Source of the DNA: Bog-473 sp963728845
GTDB taxonomy: Bacteria > Actinomycetota > Acidimicrobiia > Acidimicrobiales > RAAP-2
NCBI GenBank assembly: GCA_963728845.1
Contig: CAVSLS010000040.1
Span: 1 to 64,000, forward strand
Direction: 5' to 3'
DNA length: 64,000 nucleotides
Positions 51,943 through 62,431 of the stretch are shown in pieces. Both the position numbers and the translations under genes were made by a program. The notes below the pieces were generated by a model, which saw only the letters and a program-made list of their open reading frames with translations, did not search any database and was not told the origin of the DNA. The first letter of the stretch is position 1. Every line of letters starts with the position of its first letter.

Positions 51943-53346
51943 CCCGCTCCTGACCCGGGCCACCCCGGCCGGCGCCGCTGCCGGGACGCCTCTTCGGCCT
52001 GCTGGGCCGCCATGGCCTGCACCACCGCCTCGAACACCTTGGCGGCATCGACCTCAATGTGGGTCCGCGCCAGCACGAGGCACCCGGCGCCGAGGAACGC
52101 GATGGGCAAGATGATGAGGAAGGCCGTGCGGTAGTTGTTCCCGAACTGCGCCGGCGATGGCCGAGGTGACGAGCGGGGCCGCCGCCGACCCGAACACGAC
52201 GGAGGCGAGGTTGAAGGCGCCGAACCCGGCCCCGCGCACGTGGGCGGGCGCCGCGTCCGAGAGCCCGGCGCGCAGCGCGGGGACGCAGGCGGTCGCGGCG
52301 AGGAATCCGGCCAACTGCACCACGAAGACCACGGCGAAGGGCAGCGGGACGAACGAGATCATGAACAACGCGGCACTGATGACGATGCAGACGGCGGGGA
52401 TCACGACCCGTGCCCCGAGGAAGCGGTGCACCCAGCGGTCGGCGATACGGCCGCCGATGATCGTGCCCGGGATGCCGCCGAGGATGGCCAGCGCGCCGAA
52501 GGTCCCGTTCGCGGCCTGCTGGGTGAGGTGCAGCTGGTTCTCGTAGAAGTTCGGCATCCAGGTGGCGACCGCGGTGACGACGAAGCCAACCGTCGACACG
52601 CCGACCAGCGCGTAGCGCATCGTCGGAATGCGCAGAATCGTGCCGACGTCCTTGCGCAGGCCATCGACCATGTCGCCGAGGAAACGGCCGAACCCTTCGG
52701 GGAACAGCGGGGGCCCGGCGCCGTCGGCCAGCTCCATGTCCGCGCTGTGCGTCACGTGGGCCCGGTCCGCCGTGCCCCGGCTCGGCTCGGGCAGCCGCCA
52801 GCAGAAGTACGCAACCACCAGGCCGGGGAAGAGCGACACGAAGAAGGCGACGCGCCAGCCCTGGCCGTGGAAGAGCGGCCCGATGGCGCCGCCGATGGCC
52901 AGGCCCATGCCCAGGCCGACGTAGCTCAGGCATTGCTGGATGGAGAAGGCCCGCCCGCGGCGTTCGGTCCCGTAGTAGTCGGCGATGACGCTGCTGCCCG
53001 ACGGGTCCGTCACCGCCTGCCCGAAGCCCAGCGAGGCCCTGATCACCACCAGGAGGCCGAAGGCGGCCGTGGGCACCAGGCCACCGAGCGCGCTGATGAT
53101 CGACCAGGCGACGATGGTCACCGCCATGGCCCGGGTCCGGTTCCAGCGGTCGGCCAGGTAGCCGGCCGGCAGGGTCACGATCCCGTTGACCAGGATGAAG
53201 GCCGAGAAGAGCAACCCGATCTGGGTGTCGCCCACCCCGAACGCCACCTTGATCTGGTTGCTGCTCCCTCGGACGATGTACTGGTCCATCCCGTCGATGA
53301 AGAGGGTGAACCCGACCACCCACATGGGCCAGTTCGTCACCACCAT
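51897..53346 (-). CDS. MFS transporter (one frame change near 52150)
   Basis: A 12-helix major facilitator of the spinster/ACS-like kind: FIDGMDQYIVRGSSNQIKVA, GYLADRWNRTRAMAV (loop 2-3 G-x-x-x-D-R-x-x-R), QQCLSYVGLGMGLAIGGAIG, GGRIADRWVHRFLG, and LSDAAPAHVRGAGFGAFNLA. The last helix and tail (TAFLIILPIAFLGAGCLVLA and RTHIEVDAAKVFEAVV) are in a different frame, joined by a one-base change near 52150. Substrate unknown. Confidence 0.82.
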
Positions 53347-53477
53347 CCGGCGCCGGGAGGCCCCCGCTCGCTGCGCCCGTGGGCAGCGGTGCCCGGCACG
53401 ACCGGGTCCGCCAGGCTCACTACCGATCCGTTCCCCGCTCGGCCGCTCTGCCGCTCACCCGAGCCCCCGCCGGGTCG

Positions 53478-54950
53478 TCAGACCTCCGGCGTGTATCCCG
53501 CCGGCAGGGCGATGGACTTCATCTCCAAGAAGCTGGCGAGGCCCTCGGGACCGAATTCGCGGCCGACGCCCGACTCCTTGAAGCCGCCGAACGGCGTCGA
53601 GAAGTCGATGGGCGCAAACGCGTTGAGCATGTAGGTGCCGGTCCGCACCTGCCGGGCCACCCCGAGTCCGCGATCGTTGTCGGCGGTCCATACCGACCCG
53701 CACAGCCCGTAGCTCGAGTCGTTGGCGATCTCGACCGCGTTGTCGTCGCCGTCGTAGGGGATGACCACCAGCACGGGCCCGAAGATCTCCTCCTGGGCGA
53801 TCCTCATCTTGTTGTCCACGTCCGAGAACACCGTCGGCTCGACGTACCAGCCCTTGGAGAACGCGGACCCCGATGGGCGCCCGCCGCCCAACGCGACGGT
53901 GGCCCCCTCTTCCCGCCCGCTGTCGAGATACCCCTCGATCCGGCTCCGCTGCCGCTCGGCCACCACGGGGCCGACCTCGGTGGCCGGGTCCATCGGGTCG
54001 CCCACCTGCAGGGCGGCCACGCCCGAGACGACGGCGTCGACCACCTCGGCGTAGCGAGCCCGCGGCGCCAGGATCCGGGTCTGTGCGATGCAGGCCTGCC
54101 CGTTGTTCATGATCGAGTTGGGCAGCAGGGTCGGGATCGTCGTCGCGAGGTCGGCGTCGTCGAGGATGATGGCGGCGGACTTGCCACCGAGCTCGAGCGT
54201 GCAGCGCTTCAGCCGCTCACCGCACAGCCCGCCGATCCGCTTGCCGCCGACGCCTGACCCGGTGAACGAGATCTTGTCCACACCCGGGTGCGTCACCAGG
54301 TGCTCGGAGACCTCGCGGCCGGCGGGGACCACGGACAAGACGCCCCTCGGGAGGCCCGCCTCGGTGAAGATCTCGGCCAAGCGGAAGGCGTCGAGCGGCG
54401 TCTCGGGCGCCGGCTTGAACACGACGGTGCAACCGGCCGCCAGCGACGGCGCCAGCTTGGCGGCGGCGATGAAGAGCGGCACGTTCCACGGGGCGATGGC
54501 TCCCACGACGCCGACCGGCTCCTTGGTGACCAGCACCTGGGGGTTCAGCAGACCGGCGCGCACCTCGTCGAAGGCGTAGGAGGTCGCCAGGTCCGCGTAG
54601 TAGTTGAAGATCATGGTCGGTGCCAGCACCTGTCCCATGCCCGAGAAGGAGATCGGCGAGCCCATCTCCCGAGTGATGATCTCGGCCATGTCGCCCATCT
54701 CCGCCGTGACCTGCGTCGCGACCGCCCGCAAGATCTCGGCTCGTTCGGCCGGCGTCATGCGCGGCCAGGGGCCGTGGTCGAAGGCCGTCCGCGCCGCGGC
54801 GACGGCCTTGTCGATGTCGGCCTCGGTGCCGTCCGGCACCCGGGCGATGACCTCCTCGCTCGCCGGCGAGACGATGCCGATGGTGTCGGTGCCCTCCGGG
54901 GCCACCCAGTCGCCGCCGATGAACAAGCGGTCGTAGTCCCGAATCGCCAT
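53478..54950 (-). CDS. NAD(P)-dependent aldehyde dehydrogenase
   Basis: A 490-residue enzyme with all family landmarks: APWNVPLFIAAAKLAPSLAA, FTGSGVGGKRI, catalytic Glu in LELGGKSAAI, catalytic Cys in NNGQACIAQTR, and QEEIFGPVLVVIPYD. The C-terminal NAFAPIDFSTPFGGFKESG is typical. ATG 54950 has GGGGAGGAC upstream; the longer frame (to 55013) adds Gly/Pro-rich residues. Family length matches. Aldehyde substrate cannot be read. Confidence 0.92.
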   Translation of the reverse strand: MAIRDYDRLFIGGDWVAPEGTDTIGIVSPASEEVIARVPDGTEADIDKAVAAARTAFDHGPWPRMTPAERAEILRAVATQVTAEMGDMAEIITREMGSPISFSGMGQVLAPTMIFNYYADLATSYAFDEVRAGLLNPQVLVTKEPVGVVGAIAPWNVPLFIAAAKLAPSLAAGCTVVFKPAPETPLDAFRLAEIFTEAGLPRGVLSVVPAGREVSEHLVTHPGVDKISFTGSGVGGKRIGGLCGERLKRCTLELGGKSAAIILDDADLATTIPTLLPNSIMNNGQACIAQTRILAPRARYAEVVDAVVSGVAALQVGDPMDPATEVGPVVAERQRSRIEGYLDSGREEGATVALGGGRPSGSAFSKGWYVEPTVFSDVDNKMRIAQEEIFGPVLVVIPYDGDDNAVEIANDSSYGLCGSVWTADNDRGLGVARQVRTGTYMLNAFAPIDFSTPFGGFKESGVGREFGPEGLASFLEMKSIALPAGYTPEV

Positions 54951-55058
54951 GTGTCCTCCCCAGGGGCTCAGGGGGCCCGCGCCCCCGCCGCCGGATGCGC
55001 CGCGCGGCGCCACCAGGGTAGCTGCGCCCGGCCGCGACGCAACGCTCCGGGCGCCGCC

Positions 55059-55376
55059 TCAGCTCGAATCGTCGCGGCGCTCGATATGGGCGACGACGCC
55101 GCCGTCGGCGTCCACCCAGCCCTTTGCGGCGGCATACGCGACCATGCCGGCGAGGCCCTCGTCCCACTCGTCGGTGGCGGCGGGCCCGGCCAGCGCGCGG
55201 AGGGCGGCGAGGTCGACCACCACGTGCTCGCCGTCTGGTCGCAACCGCCCGATGCCGGACTGGTCCACGACGCCCTCGAGATCGCCCTCCCCCTCGACCG
55301 CGACGGAGAAGCGGCGGAAGTCGTCGGGCTCGCCGAGGTGCACCCTCGCCTCGGAGAGGTCGATCACGATCTGCAC
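55059..55376 (-). CDS. Small hypothetical protein
   Basis: A 105-residue protein (start GTG 55376: QIVIDLSEARVHLGEPDDF) with three strand-like segments (FSVAVEGEGDLEGVVDQSGI, GEHVVVDLAALRALAG) and a C-terminal helix with GWVDADGGVVAHIE. No family recognised. It sits between the dehydrogenase and the APH-like gene in opposite orientation to the latter, with 95 bases between their starts. Confidence 0.6.
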   Translation of the reverse strand: MQIVIDLSEARVHLGEPDDFRRFSVAVEGEGDLEGVVDQSGIGRLRPDGEHVVVDLAALRALAGPAATDEWDEGLAGMVAYAAAKGWVDADGGVVAHIERRDDSS

Positions 55377-55471
55377 CCGGGCGACGCTACCGCCCGATCC
55401 ACGTGCGATCCCAGGGCTCGGCCGCCCCGTGGCCTTCCGCCCGGAGACTTCCGTCACTAGAGTGCCGGCCC

Positions 55472-56549
55472 GTGCCTGACATCAGCCGTCGCGACCCCGA
55501 CCAGGTGGCCGCCACCCTCTCCCGCTGGCTGGCCACCAAGACGGACGACGGCTCCGCTCCGGAGGTCTTCGACGTCCAGGCCCCGGCGGCCAACGGCTTC
55601 TCCAACGAGACCATCCTGTGCCGGACCCGCTCGGCCGGCGGCGAGGAGAAGCGCCTCGTCGTCCGGGTGGCGCCGACCAAGCACCTCCTCTTCATGGACG
55701 CCGAGTTCTCCACCCAGTACCGGGCCATGCGCGCCCTGGCCGACGGCGGGTCCGCCGTTCCCGCTCCCTCGGCTGGGCCCCTACGAGGAGGATCCGCAGT
55801 ACCTCGGAGTCCCGTTCTTCACCATGGACCACGTCGAAGGCCAGGTGCCTTCGGACAACATCCCCTACACGCTGGGGGGCTGGGTCATGGAGGCCACACC
55901 CGAGCAGCAAGAGCGCATGTGGTGGAGCGGCATCGAGGCACTGGCGGCGGTGCACCGCACGGACTGGCGGACCCTGGGCCTGGACTGGCTGGGGAACCCG
56001 GCCCGCGGCAAGCCCGGGCTCGAGCAGCAGATGTCGTACTACCGGGAGTTCCTCGACTGGGCCACCCAGGGCGAGAAGGTGACGGTGATCGAGTCGACCT
56101 GGCGCTGGCTCGTGGAGCACCGGCCGGCCGAGGAGGGCGACGTCGTCATCAGCTGGGGCGACAGCCGTATCGGCAACATCATCTGGGACGACTTCCGCGC
56201 TGCCGCCGTCGTCGACTGGGAGATGGCCTCCTTGGCCCAGCCCGAGCTCGACCTGGGCTGGTGGCTCTACTTCGACCGCCAGTTCGCCGAGGGCCTGGGC
56301 GTGCCCCGACCGGCGGGGTTCGGGTCGCACGAGGAGACGATCGAGCGCTACTCCGAGCTCATGGGACGGCCCATGAAGGACATCTTCTTCTACGAGGTCT
56401 TCTCCGGCTTCCGCTTCGCGATCGTCATGTACCGGCTCTCGAAGCTCGCGTTCCCCGGCAACCTGATGGAGGAGGACAGCGCCATGGCCACGGACAACAT
56501 CGCGACCCAGCTGCTGGCCAGGATGCTCGACCTGGAGCCGCCGTCCTGA
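55472..56549 (+). CDS. APH-family phosphotransferase-like protein (one frame change near 55780)
   Basis: A protein of the aminoglycoside-phosphotransferase/choline-kinase fold of about 358 residues: N-lobe PAANGFSNETILCRTR and LVVRVAPTK (the Lys-bearing strand equivalent), then, after one base change, YLGVPFFTMDHVEGQVPSDN, the catalytic loop VVISWGDSRIGNIIWDD (D-x-x-x-x-N) and VVDWEMASLAQPELDLGWW (metal-binding D). It resembles acyl-CoA dehydrogenase-associated APH-like proteins (ACAD10/FadE36 group). The N-lobe frame breaks near 55780; one indel restores it. Confidence 0.8.
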
Positions 56550-56553
56550 ACCG

Positions 56554-56940
56554 CTAGTCGGCGATCGGGTCGCCCGTCGGGCCGACGGCGACACCGGCCT
56601 CCCGGAGCCGCTGGCCCAACCAGTCGGCGCCGCTCTCGCTCTGCATGGCCTCCTGCCAGCCGTCGAGGATCCGGTGCACGTCGTCGACGGTTGGGATCTT
56701 GGCGATGACGTGCACCGTCATCTTGTCCTCGTAGCCGGGAGGAGCAGAGACGTGGAGGCCGCCGAAGGGGTCCTCGGTCACGTGGGGCGCCGGCTCGCGC
56801 AGCACGTAGAGCTCGCCCGTGTCCTCGACGTAGTTCAGCTCGTGCCGCACCCCGTCCTTGTCCAGCCACTCGGTGCCCAGCTCGAGCTCGGCGGAGGCAC
56901 GGCGGCGGGGCTCGGCTTCGTAGAACTCCTCGATGTCCAT
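56554..56940 (-). CDS. Hypothetical protein
   Basis: A 128-residue acidic protein: MDIEEFYEAEPRRRASAELE, TEWLDKDGVRHELNYVEDTG, ELYVLREPAPHVTEDPFGG, and a C-terminal helix with AMQSESGADWLGQRLREAG. Composition and ordered strand/helix alternation look real, but no family comes to mind. It is convergent with the APH-like gene (five bases apart). Confidence 0.65.
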   Translation of the reverse strand: MDIEEFYEAEPRRRASAELELGTEWLDKDGVRHELNYVEDTGELYVLREPAPHVTEDPFGGLHVSAPPGYEDKMTVHVIAKIPTVDDVHRILDGWQEAMQSESGADWLGQRLREAGVAVGPTGDPIAD

Positions 56941-57049
56941 CGGCGGCACACTATCGCCCACCTGGGCGATCGCGGTTGCCGAGCGACCGATCGCCGGATG
57001 TGGCCGCGGTGGGAGCGATCGGGGGAGCGCCGACCGCCACGGTGGCGCC

Positions 57050-57824
57050 ATGCCCATCACCGCGTCGAGGCCACGTGTCGCACTCATCGACCAGATGGCG
57101 ACCGAATGGCAGTCGATCGGCCGCTCCCCAGCCGCCGTCCGGGCCCTCGCGGAGGTGGCCCGACGCGATCGGGGACTGGCGGTCCTCGTACTCGGCACCG
57201 ACGACGGACCGCCGCCGTGTCCCTACCCCTGCGATGTCGTCGACCACATGCGGCGTGCGTCAGGGCGAGTGCAACGGGAAGAGGCGGCTCGACTGGTCCG
57301 GGTGCTGCTCCGGGAGGCCGACGTCGATCCCTTCATCTGCCGGATGCTGGTCCAGCTCCTGGTCCCCGGGCTCGTCACGGTGGCCGGAAAGCTGCAGTGG
57401 GGCCGCGGCGGGGAATGGGAGGACGGCGAGGAGTTCTTCGGCGAGCTGCTGTCGACAGCGTGGCTGGTCCTGCGGGATTGGTCGGGGCAGGACCGCCCCT
57501 ACGCCGCGCTGGACCTCCTCTCCGCCATCCGCTGCCGCCTTCGGCGCCAGCTGTTCCGGTCCAAGGAGGCCGGCGGGCGGTCCGTCCCGTTGGGCCCCGA
57601 CGAACCGGACGGCGGGTTCACCCGCAGCGAGACCGACCTCGAGGAATTGGCTCGGCTGCCTGATCGACCTGCACCGGGAGGGGATGCGATCCGACGAGGT
57701 CCAGGTCCTCTACGCCCACCACGTCCTGGGCTATTCGATGGCCGAGCTGGCCGCACTGACGGGACGCGATCGCCGAGCGCTCTACGCCCGCCGGGACCGG
57801 GGCCAGCGGCGCCTGTGCGCCTGA
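57050..57824 (+). CDS. Sigma-like DNA-binding regulator (one frame change near 57655)
   Basis: About 257 residues. An N-terminal segment (PRVALIDQMATEWQSIG), then a helical block with CRMLVQLLVPGLVTVAGKLQ, GEEFFGELLSTAWLVLRDWS and YAALDLLSAIRCRLRRQLF, like a degenerate sigma region 2, and, in the next frame, SDEVQVLYAHHVLGYSMAEL and AALTGRDRRALYARRDRG, a sigma-region-4-like helix-turn-helix. One indel near 57655 is needed. I infer a sigma-factor-like transcription regulator of actinobacteria. It is followed by the Thr-rich protein and LysM-BTAD gene on the same strand. Confidence 0.6.
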
Positions 57825-57831
57825 CCGCCCG

Positions 57832-58611
57832 GTGCAGCAGGTGTGGCCCGTGCGTATGGTGTGCGCGTGGAGGGTGGAGGGACCGACACCACCGAGGGAT
57901 CGCGCCCCGGTGGCTCGGGGCCGTCCCAACTGGTGGGTGATCCTCGCCGTGTCGCTGGGGCTGATGGCGCTCCTCGTGGCGACGGCGGGAAGCACACCCC
58001 ACCCGATGCGGCGCGGTCGGGCACTCGTCAGTGCACCTCTCAGGCAGCCCCGTCGACCCGCTCGCGCCGACGACAGTCGTGCACGTACGAGCCCGCCGGC
58101 GGTGAGGGAATCGACGACAACGACAAGCACGTCGTCGCCCGTCTCCGCCCCGGCCGGCTCGGGTGGATCCGGGACATCGCTGCTGTCGACGCACACGCCC
58201 GGCACCGGTTCGAACACCTCGCCTGCCGCGGCGTCGGGCCTCACCACGACGACGAGCGCACCGCCGACCACCACGACGAGCGCTCCGACGACCACGACGA
58301 CGAGCGCCAGCCCCGCGGCGCCCGCCGACCGGACCCAGACGCAGGGCTATCTGAACCCGCCACTGCATGCGTCCAACGGCTACGGGTTCACCGGAACCGG
58401 CGCGATGGAGGTCTCGGTGCTGTGGTCGGGAACGACCTATCTGACCATGCAGGTCAGTTGCCCGAACGGGAGCCAGAGCGTCGGCGGGACCTCAGCCATG
58501 GCGGCTTCGCTCCCCAATGCGAGCGGAAGTTGCCTGGCGACGGTCAGCGAGCCGGCGTCGGAGAGCGCGTCGCTGACGTACACGATCACGATCGGTCCCG
58601 CCGGTGGATAG
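57832..58611 (+). CDS. Membrane-anchored Thr-rich secreted protein
   Basis: Up to 259 residues: a membrane segment (WWVILAVSLGLMALLVATAG, about 34-53), a low-complexity Thr/Ser/Pro linker (TTTTSAPTTTTTSAS), and a C-terminal domain (YGFTGTGAMEVSVLWSGTTY, TMQVSCPNGSQSVGG, SCLATVSEPASES) with two cysteines. The linker suggests projection through the cell wall. The exact start is uncertain: GTG 57832 or ATG 57856. The last eight bases overlap the start of the LysM-BTAD gene, so translation is coupled. Confidence 0.68.
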   Translation: MQQVWPVRMVCAWRVEGPTPPRDRAPVARGRPNWWVILAVSLGLMALLVATAGSTPHPMRRGRALVSAPLRQPRRPARADDSRARTSPPAVRESTTTTSTSSPVSAPAGSGGSGTSLLSTHTPGTGSNTSPAAASGLTTTTSAPPTTTTSAPTTTTTSASPAAPADRTQTQGYLNPPLHASNGYGFTGTGAMEVSVLWSGTTYLTMQVSCPNGSQSVGGTSAMAASLPNASGSCLATVSEPASESASLTYTITIGPAGG

Positions 58612-61074
58612 GCGACGCGCTCGGCGTCCGAGCAAGCTCCTCGACGTCGCCGGAGCCGCCGTCGCCGCGTTGCTCGCCTTCACGGCGGTGCCGGCGGTAC
58701 TCGCCCTCGTGGTGGGCAACCCGTTGTCGGGCGGGCTCGGGCATGCGTGGCGCCCCGTTCCACGTGACGCGCTGTGCGCGCTGGCCTTGGCGGCGTGGGT
58801 GGCCTGGGTCGCGTGCTGTGCCCAACTCGTGCGCACGGTGGTCGAGCACGTGCGCCACGGGGACGTTGGCCCACTGGGCAACGCCTCGGTCGTGGACCGG
58901 ATCGCGGCACGCATAGCCATTGGGGTACTCGCGCTCACCGGCGTCGGCGCACCCTTCGCGCTCCCCTCCGGCGCCGGCGCGACCACACCTGCCGTGCCCC
59001 AGCCCTCCCGCGTGGTGGTCACCGCCCGGCCTTTGCTGATGGGCCCGGGCACACCTCGACCGTCGCCAGCCGAGACGAGGTATGCGGTGCGGCCCGGTGA
59101 CGCCCTCTGGAGCATCGCGGACGCTCAATCGGCCGACGGGGCGGACTGGACGGCGCTCGCCGCGCTCAACCTCGGCCGGGAGATGGGCGGTGGCACGCGG
59201 TTTGTCGATCCTGACCACGTCCGGGCGGGCTGGTCGCTCGTACTCCCCGCAGACGCCCGTCCGCCGTCCGAGCGGCGTGATTCCGGCCGCACATCTGCAC
59301 CGCCGCAGGCGTTGACGAGCCATCTGCCCGAACTGGTGGCCCTCGGCATGGGCTCCCTCGCGTGCGCCGGGCTCGCCCGTCGCGCCAGACGGCGCCGCCA
59401 GGGCCACCCGTTCGCCGGCGATCTGGACATCGGACGGCTGTCGGAAGGGGCGGTGGACGCGGCGGTCCTCCTGGGCCGCTTCGAAGGCGTGCCCGCCCTG
59501 TCGTCGTTCGAAGCAGCCAACCGCCTCCTGGGCCGATCGCTGCTGGACCGACAAGGCCGGCCGGCCCTCGAGCCCGCCGCCCGCGCCATCTGCGTGTCGC
59601 CGTCGGGCGTCACCCTCTGGCTGGCGACGCCGCAAGCGGACGCGCCGGACGGGTGGGTGCCGGTCATGGGCGGCAACGGGTGGCACGTCGACCACGCGGC
59701 GCTTGCCGGCCAGCAGCCGTGCTCCCCGCTCTACCCCGTCGTGGTTCCCATCGGTGACGACGAAGAGGGTACCTGGCTGGTCCCGCTCGGACCGGGCGAC
59801 GTGCTGCCGCTCCTCGGTGAGTCGGCGGCGTCACTCCGGCGAGCGGCGCGGTCGGCGCTGGGTGCATGGGCCTGGTCGGACACCATCATGGTCGCCGACG
59901 ATCCGCACGATCCGGATTTCCTGTCCGAGGTCGCGCGCCGATCCGCCCGTCGCGCGGCACCTGGTGTTCTTCGGAGACCCGGCGTCACTCCCCCCGGAGG
60001 TGGCACGGCGCAGTGTCGTCGTCACCACCGCTGCGGTGGCGGCCAGCGACCTCACGATCCTCGTCGACCGTCACGGGGCCACCCTCCACCCGATGGGCCG
60101 GGTGGTCCGCCCGCATCTCCAGTCGGCCGAAGTGGCCCGGCACCTCGAAGAACTGCTGCCGCCGGCCGGCGTGCGGGAGTCCGAGCCGCTCGACGCCCCC
60201 TCGGTGCCGGCACGCACCTCGGTGCTCCCGCGCATCGAGGTGCTCGCCCCCGGCCCCGTCGACGTGCGGCTCCTGACCATGACGCCGCGGTTGGAGGGCC
60301 TCCGCGAGGAACTGCCCCCCAACCGGGCCCGCCGGGCCGTCGAGCTGGTCGCCTATCTGGCCCTGCACCAACCCGACGTGATCACCAGCGATCGGCTGCG
60401 CACGCGCGTGCTCGGGTCGTCGGACGCCGACGCGGCGTCGAAGACGCTGTTCAACACGGCGTATGCGGCCCGCCGTGCCTTGGGGGCCGACGAGCACGGC
60501 GAACTCCTGTTCCCGGCCGGCACGCGCAACGGGCTCTACCAGGTCTCGTCCAAGGTGACCGTCGACGTGCAGCGGGCGGTCGCGCTGGCCGCGGAGGGGA
60601 AGACACAGGACGACGCCGATCTGGCCATCGCCTGCCTCCGCGCCGCGCTCGACCTCGTCGAAGGCGAGCCGCTGGCGAACGCGCTGTCGGGCTACTCGTG
60701 GTGGGAGGCCGAAGGCCACGGCGGGCGCATCGCGGCGGTTCTCGTCGACGCCGCGTGCACAATGGCTGCATTGGCCTGCCGACACCGGCCACTTCGAGCT
60801 GGGCCGGTGGGGTCTGGAGCGAGCTCGTCTGGTCGAGCCCTACAGCGAGGCTCTGTCGCGGTCCGCGATGCAGCTGGCCGCGGCGGAGGGTGATGCCGAC
60901 AGGCTGCGCCTCGAATGGCGCGAGTGCCAGCGGAGGGTCGACGCCCTCGATCCGGGTAGTTCGCCGTCGCCGCGCACCGAGTCGCTCTACGGAGAGCTCA
61001 GCCGGCGGGTCCTCGTCGGTGTGACCGTTCCCGACGCGCTCCCGCCGCGCTACACACCGGCCACCAGCGACTGA
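58604..61074 (+). CDS. Large membrane protein with LysM and BTAD/SARP domains (two frame changes)
   Basis: About 820 residues in three frames (changes near 59945 and 60780). Order: GTG start, two or more membrane helices (DVAGAAVAALLAFTAVPAVL; LCALALAAWVAWVACC), a LysM domain (YAVRPGDALWSIADAQSADG), another membrane helix (ELVALGMGSLACAGLA), a long middle region with SFEAANRLLGRSLLDRQGRP, then a winged-helix/BTAD part (ARRAVELVAYLALHQPDVIT, TLFNTAYAARRALGADEHG) and a TPR-like BTAD end (AMQLAAAEGDADRLRLEWRE). LysM-BTAD proteins are known in actinobacteria and are suspected of sensing cell-wall state. Its end overlaps murF by 25 bases, tail to tail. Confidence 0.75.
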
Positions 61075-62396
61075 GCACCGGCGGCCGATCCGTACGCCCG
61101 GACGACGTCTTCGAGCCGCGCCACCCGGCTGCCCTTCACCAGCAGCACGTCCGCCGGCCCTGCGGTCTGCATGAGCGCGACGGCTTCGGCGGGGCCGGCA
61201 ACCTGGACTCCCCCGTAGAGGTCGGTCTGGTAGCCCACGATCTCGATCCCGAGCTCCTCGGCGAGCAACACGGTGCGCCGGTGCTCGGCCTCCGTCTCCT
61301 TGCCGAGCTCGGCCATGAGCCCGAGGATGGCCAGCCGCCTTCCCGTCGCCCCGACTGCGGCCAGCGAACGCAGCGCGGCCTCGGTCGACGCCGGATTGGC
61401 GTTGTAGCAGTCCACGATCAGGACGGGGCCGTTCGGGACGTGGTGCACCTCCATGCGGAGCGGGGACCCGGTGACGGACGAAAGGGCCGACACCACGCGG
61501 TCGAAGGGCACGCCGCACCACAAGGCCGCGGCCGCGGCGGCCAAGCGCGTTGTGGACCTGCTGCACCCCGCGCAGAGAGAGCCTGACCTCCCCGTTGCCC
61601 CACGGCGTCGAGAGCCGGAAGCTCGGTCGCAGGTCGCCGTCGAGAACGACGCTCCCGGCCCGCACCTCGGCGTCGGCGCGGGCCACGGCGTAGCCCAGTA
61701 CCGGGCACGGGCTCGCCGCCGCCATGGCGGCCACCCGGGGATCGTCGACGTTCAAGACGGCGACGCCGGCTGGAGGGCAGCGCCCTCACGAGCTCGCTCT
61801 TCGCCCGCGCCACGCCGTCGAGGTCACCGAAGTACTCCACATGGGCCATGGCGACGCTGGTCACGATCCCGACGTCGGGACGGGCCACCTCGGCCAGACG
61901 GGTGATGTGCCCCACGCCGCGGGCGCCCATCTCGAGCACGACCCATTGCGCGTCGTCGGGAGCGTTGAGGAGCGTCAGCGGAAGGCCGAGCTCGTTGTTG
62001 AAGGAGCGCTCGCTGGCCGACGTCGGGAAGGCCGACGCCAGGCATCGGTGGACCAGGTCCTTGGTCGTCGTCTTGCCGACGGAGCCGGTGATCCCGACGA
62101 CGCCGTGGCCGACACGGCCGCGCGCCACGCAGGCCCAGGTGCATCAGGGCCGCGGCGGTGTCCGCGACGATGATGGCCGTCGCGCCGATCGGCTCCCGAG
62201 ACGTGAGATAGGCGGGGGCACCGGCATGGAGGGCATGGGCGACGAAATCGTGCCCGTCGCGCTCGGCCACGATGGGCACGAAGAGCTGCCCGGGGAGCGT
62301 CGTCCGGGAGTCGATGCTGGCGCCCTCGACGTAGACATCGGGCCCGACCAGCTCCCCGCCGAGCTGGGCTGCGAGTTCAGAGGTGGAGAATCGCAC
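61050..62396 (-). CDS. murF: UDP-N-acetylmuramoyl-tripeptide--D-alanyl-D-alanine ligase (three frame changes)
   Basis: Adds D-Ala-D-Ala to UDP-MurNAc-tripeptide, the last cytoplasmic peptidoglycan step. Four ordered pieces: RFSTSELAAQLGGELVGPDV and GASIDSRTTLPGQLFVPI (domain 1); VVGITGSVGKTTTKDLVHR (ATP loop) and FNNELGLPLTLLNAP with VVLEMGARGVGHITRLAEVA; PWGNGEVRLSLRGVQQVHNA; then VLIVDCYNANPASTEAALRS and ILGLMAELGKETEAEHRR (domain 3, lysine and glutamate loops). Frame changes are near 62125, 61778 and 61548, with no domain lost. GTG 62396 is the likely start. As an essential gene, it is probably intact in the cell. Confidence 0.85.
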
Positions 62397-62431
62397 GCAT
62401 GCCCTCGGAGGCGATTGTATAGCCTCGTCTG

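Noticed and set aside
51800..53323. A 507-codon minus-strand frame parallel to the MFS gene
   Set aside because: It is one frame off the MFS frame and reads as low-complexity Arg/Gly sequence. The membrane helices are in the other frame.
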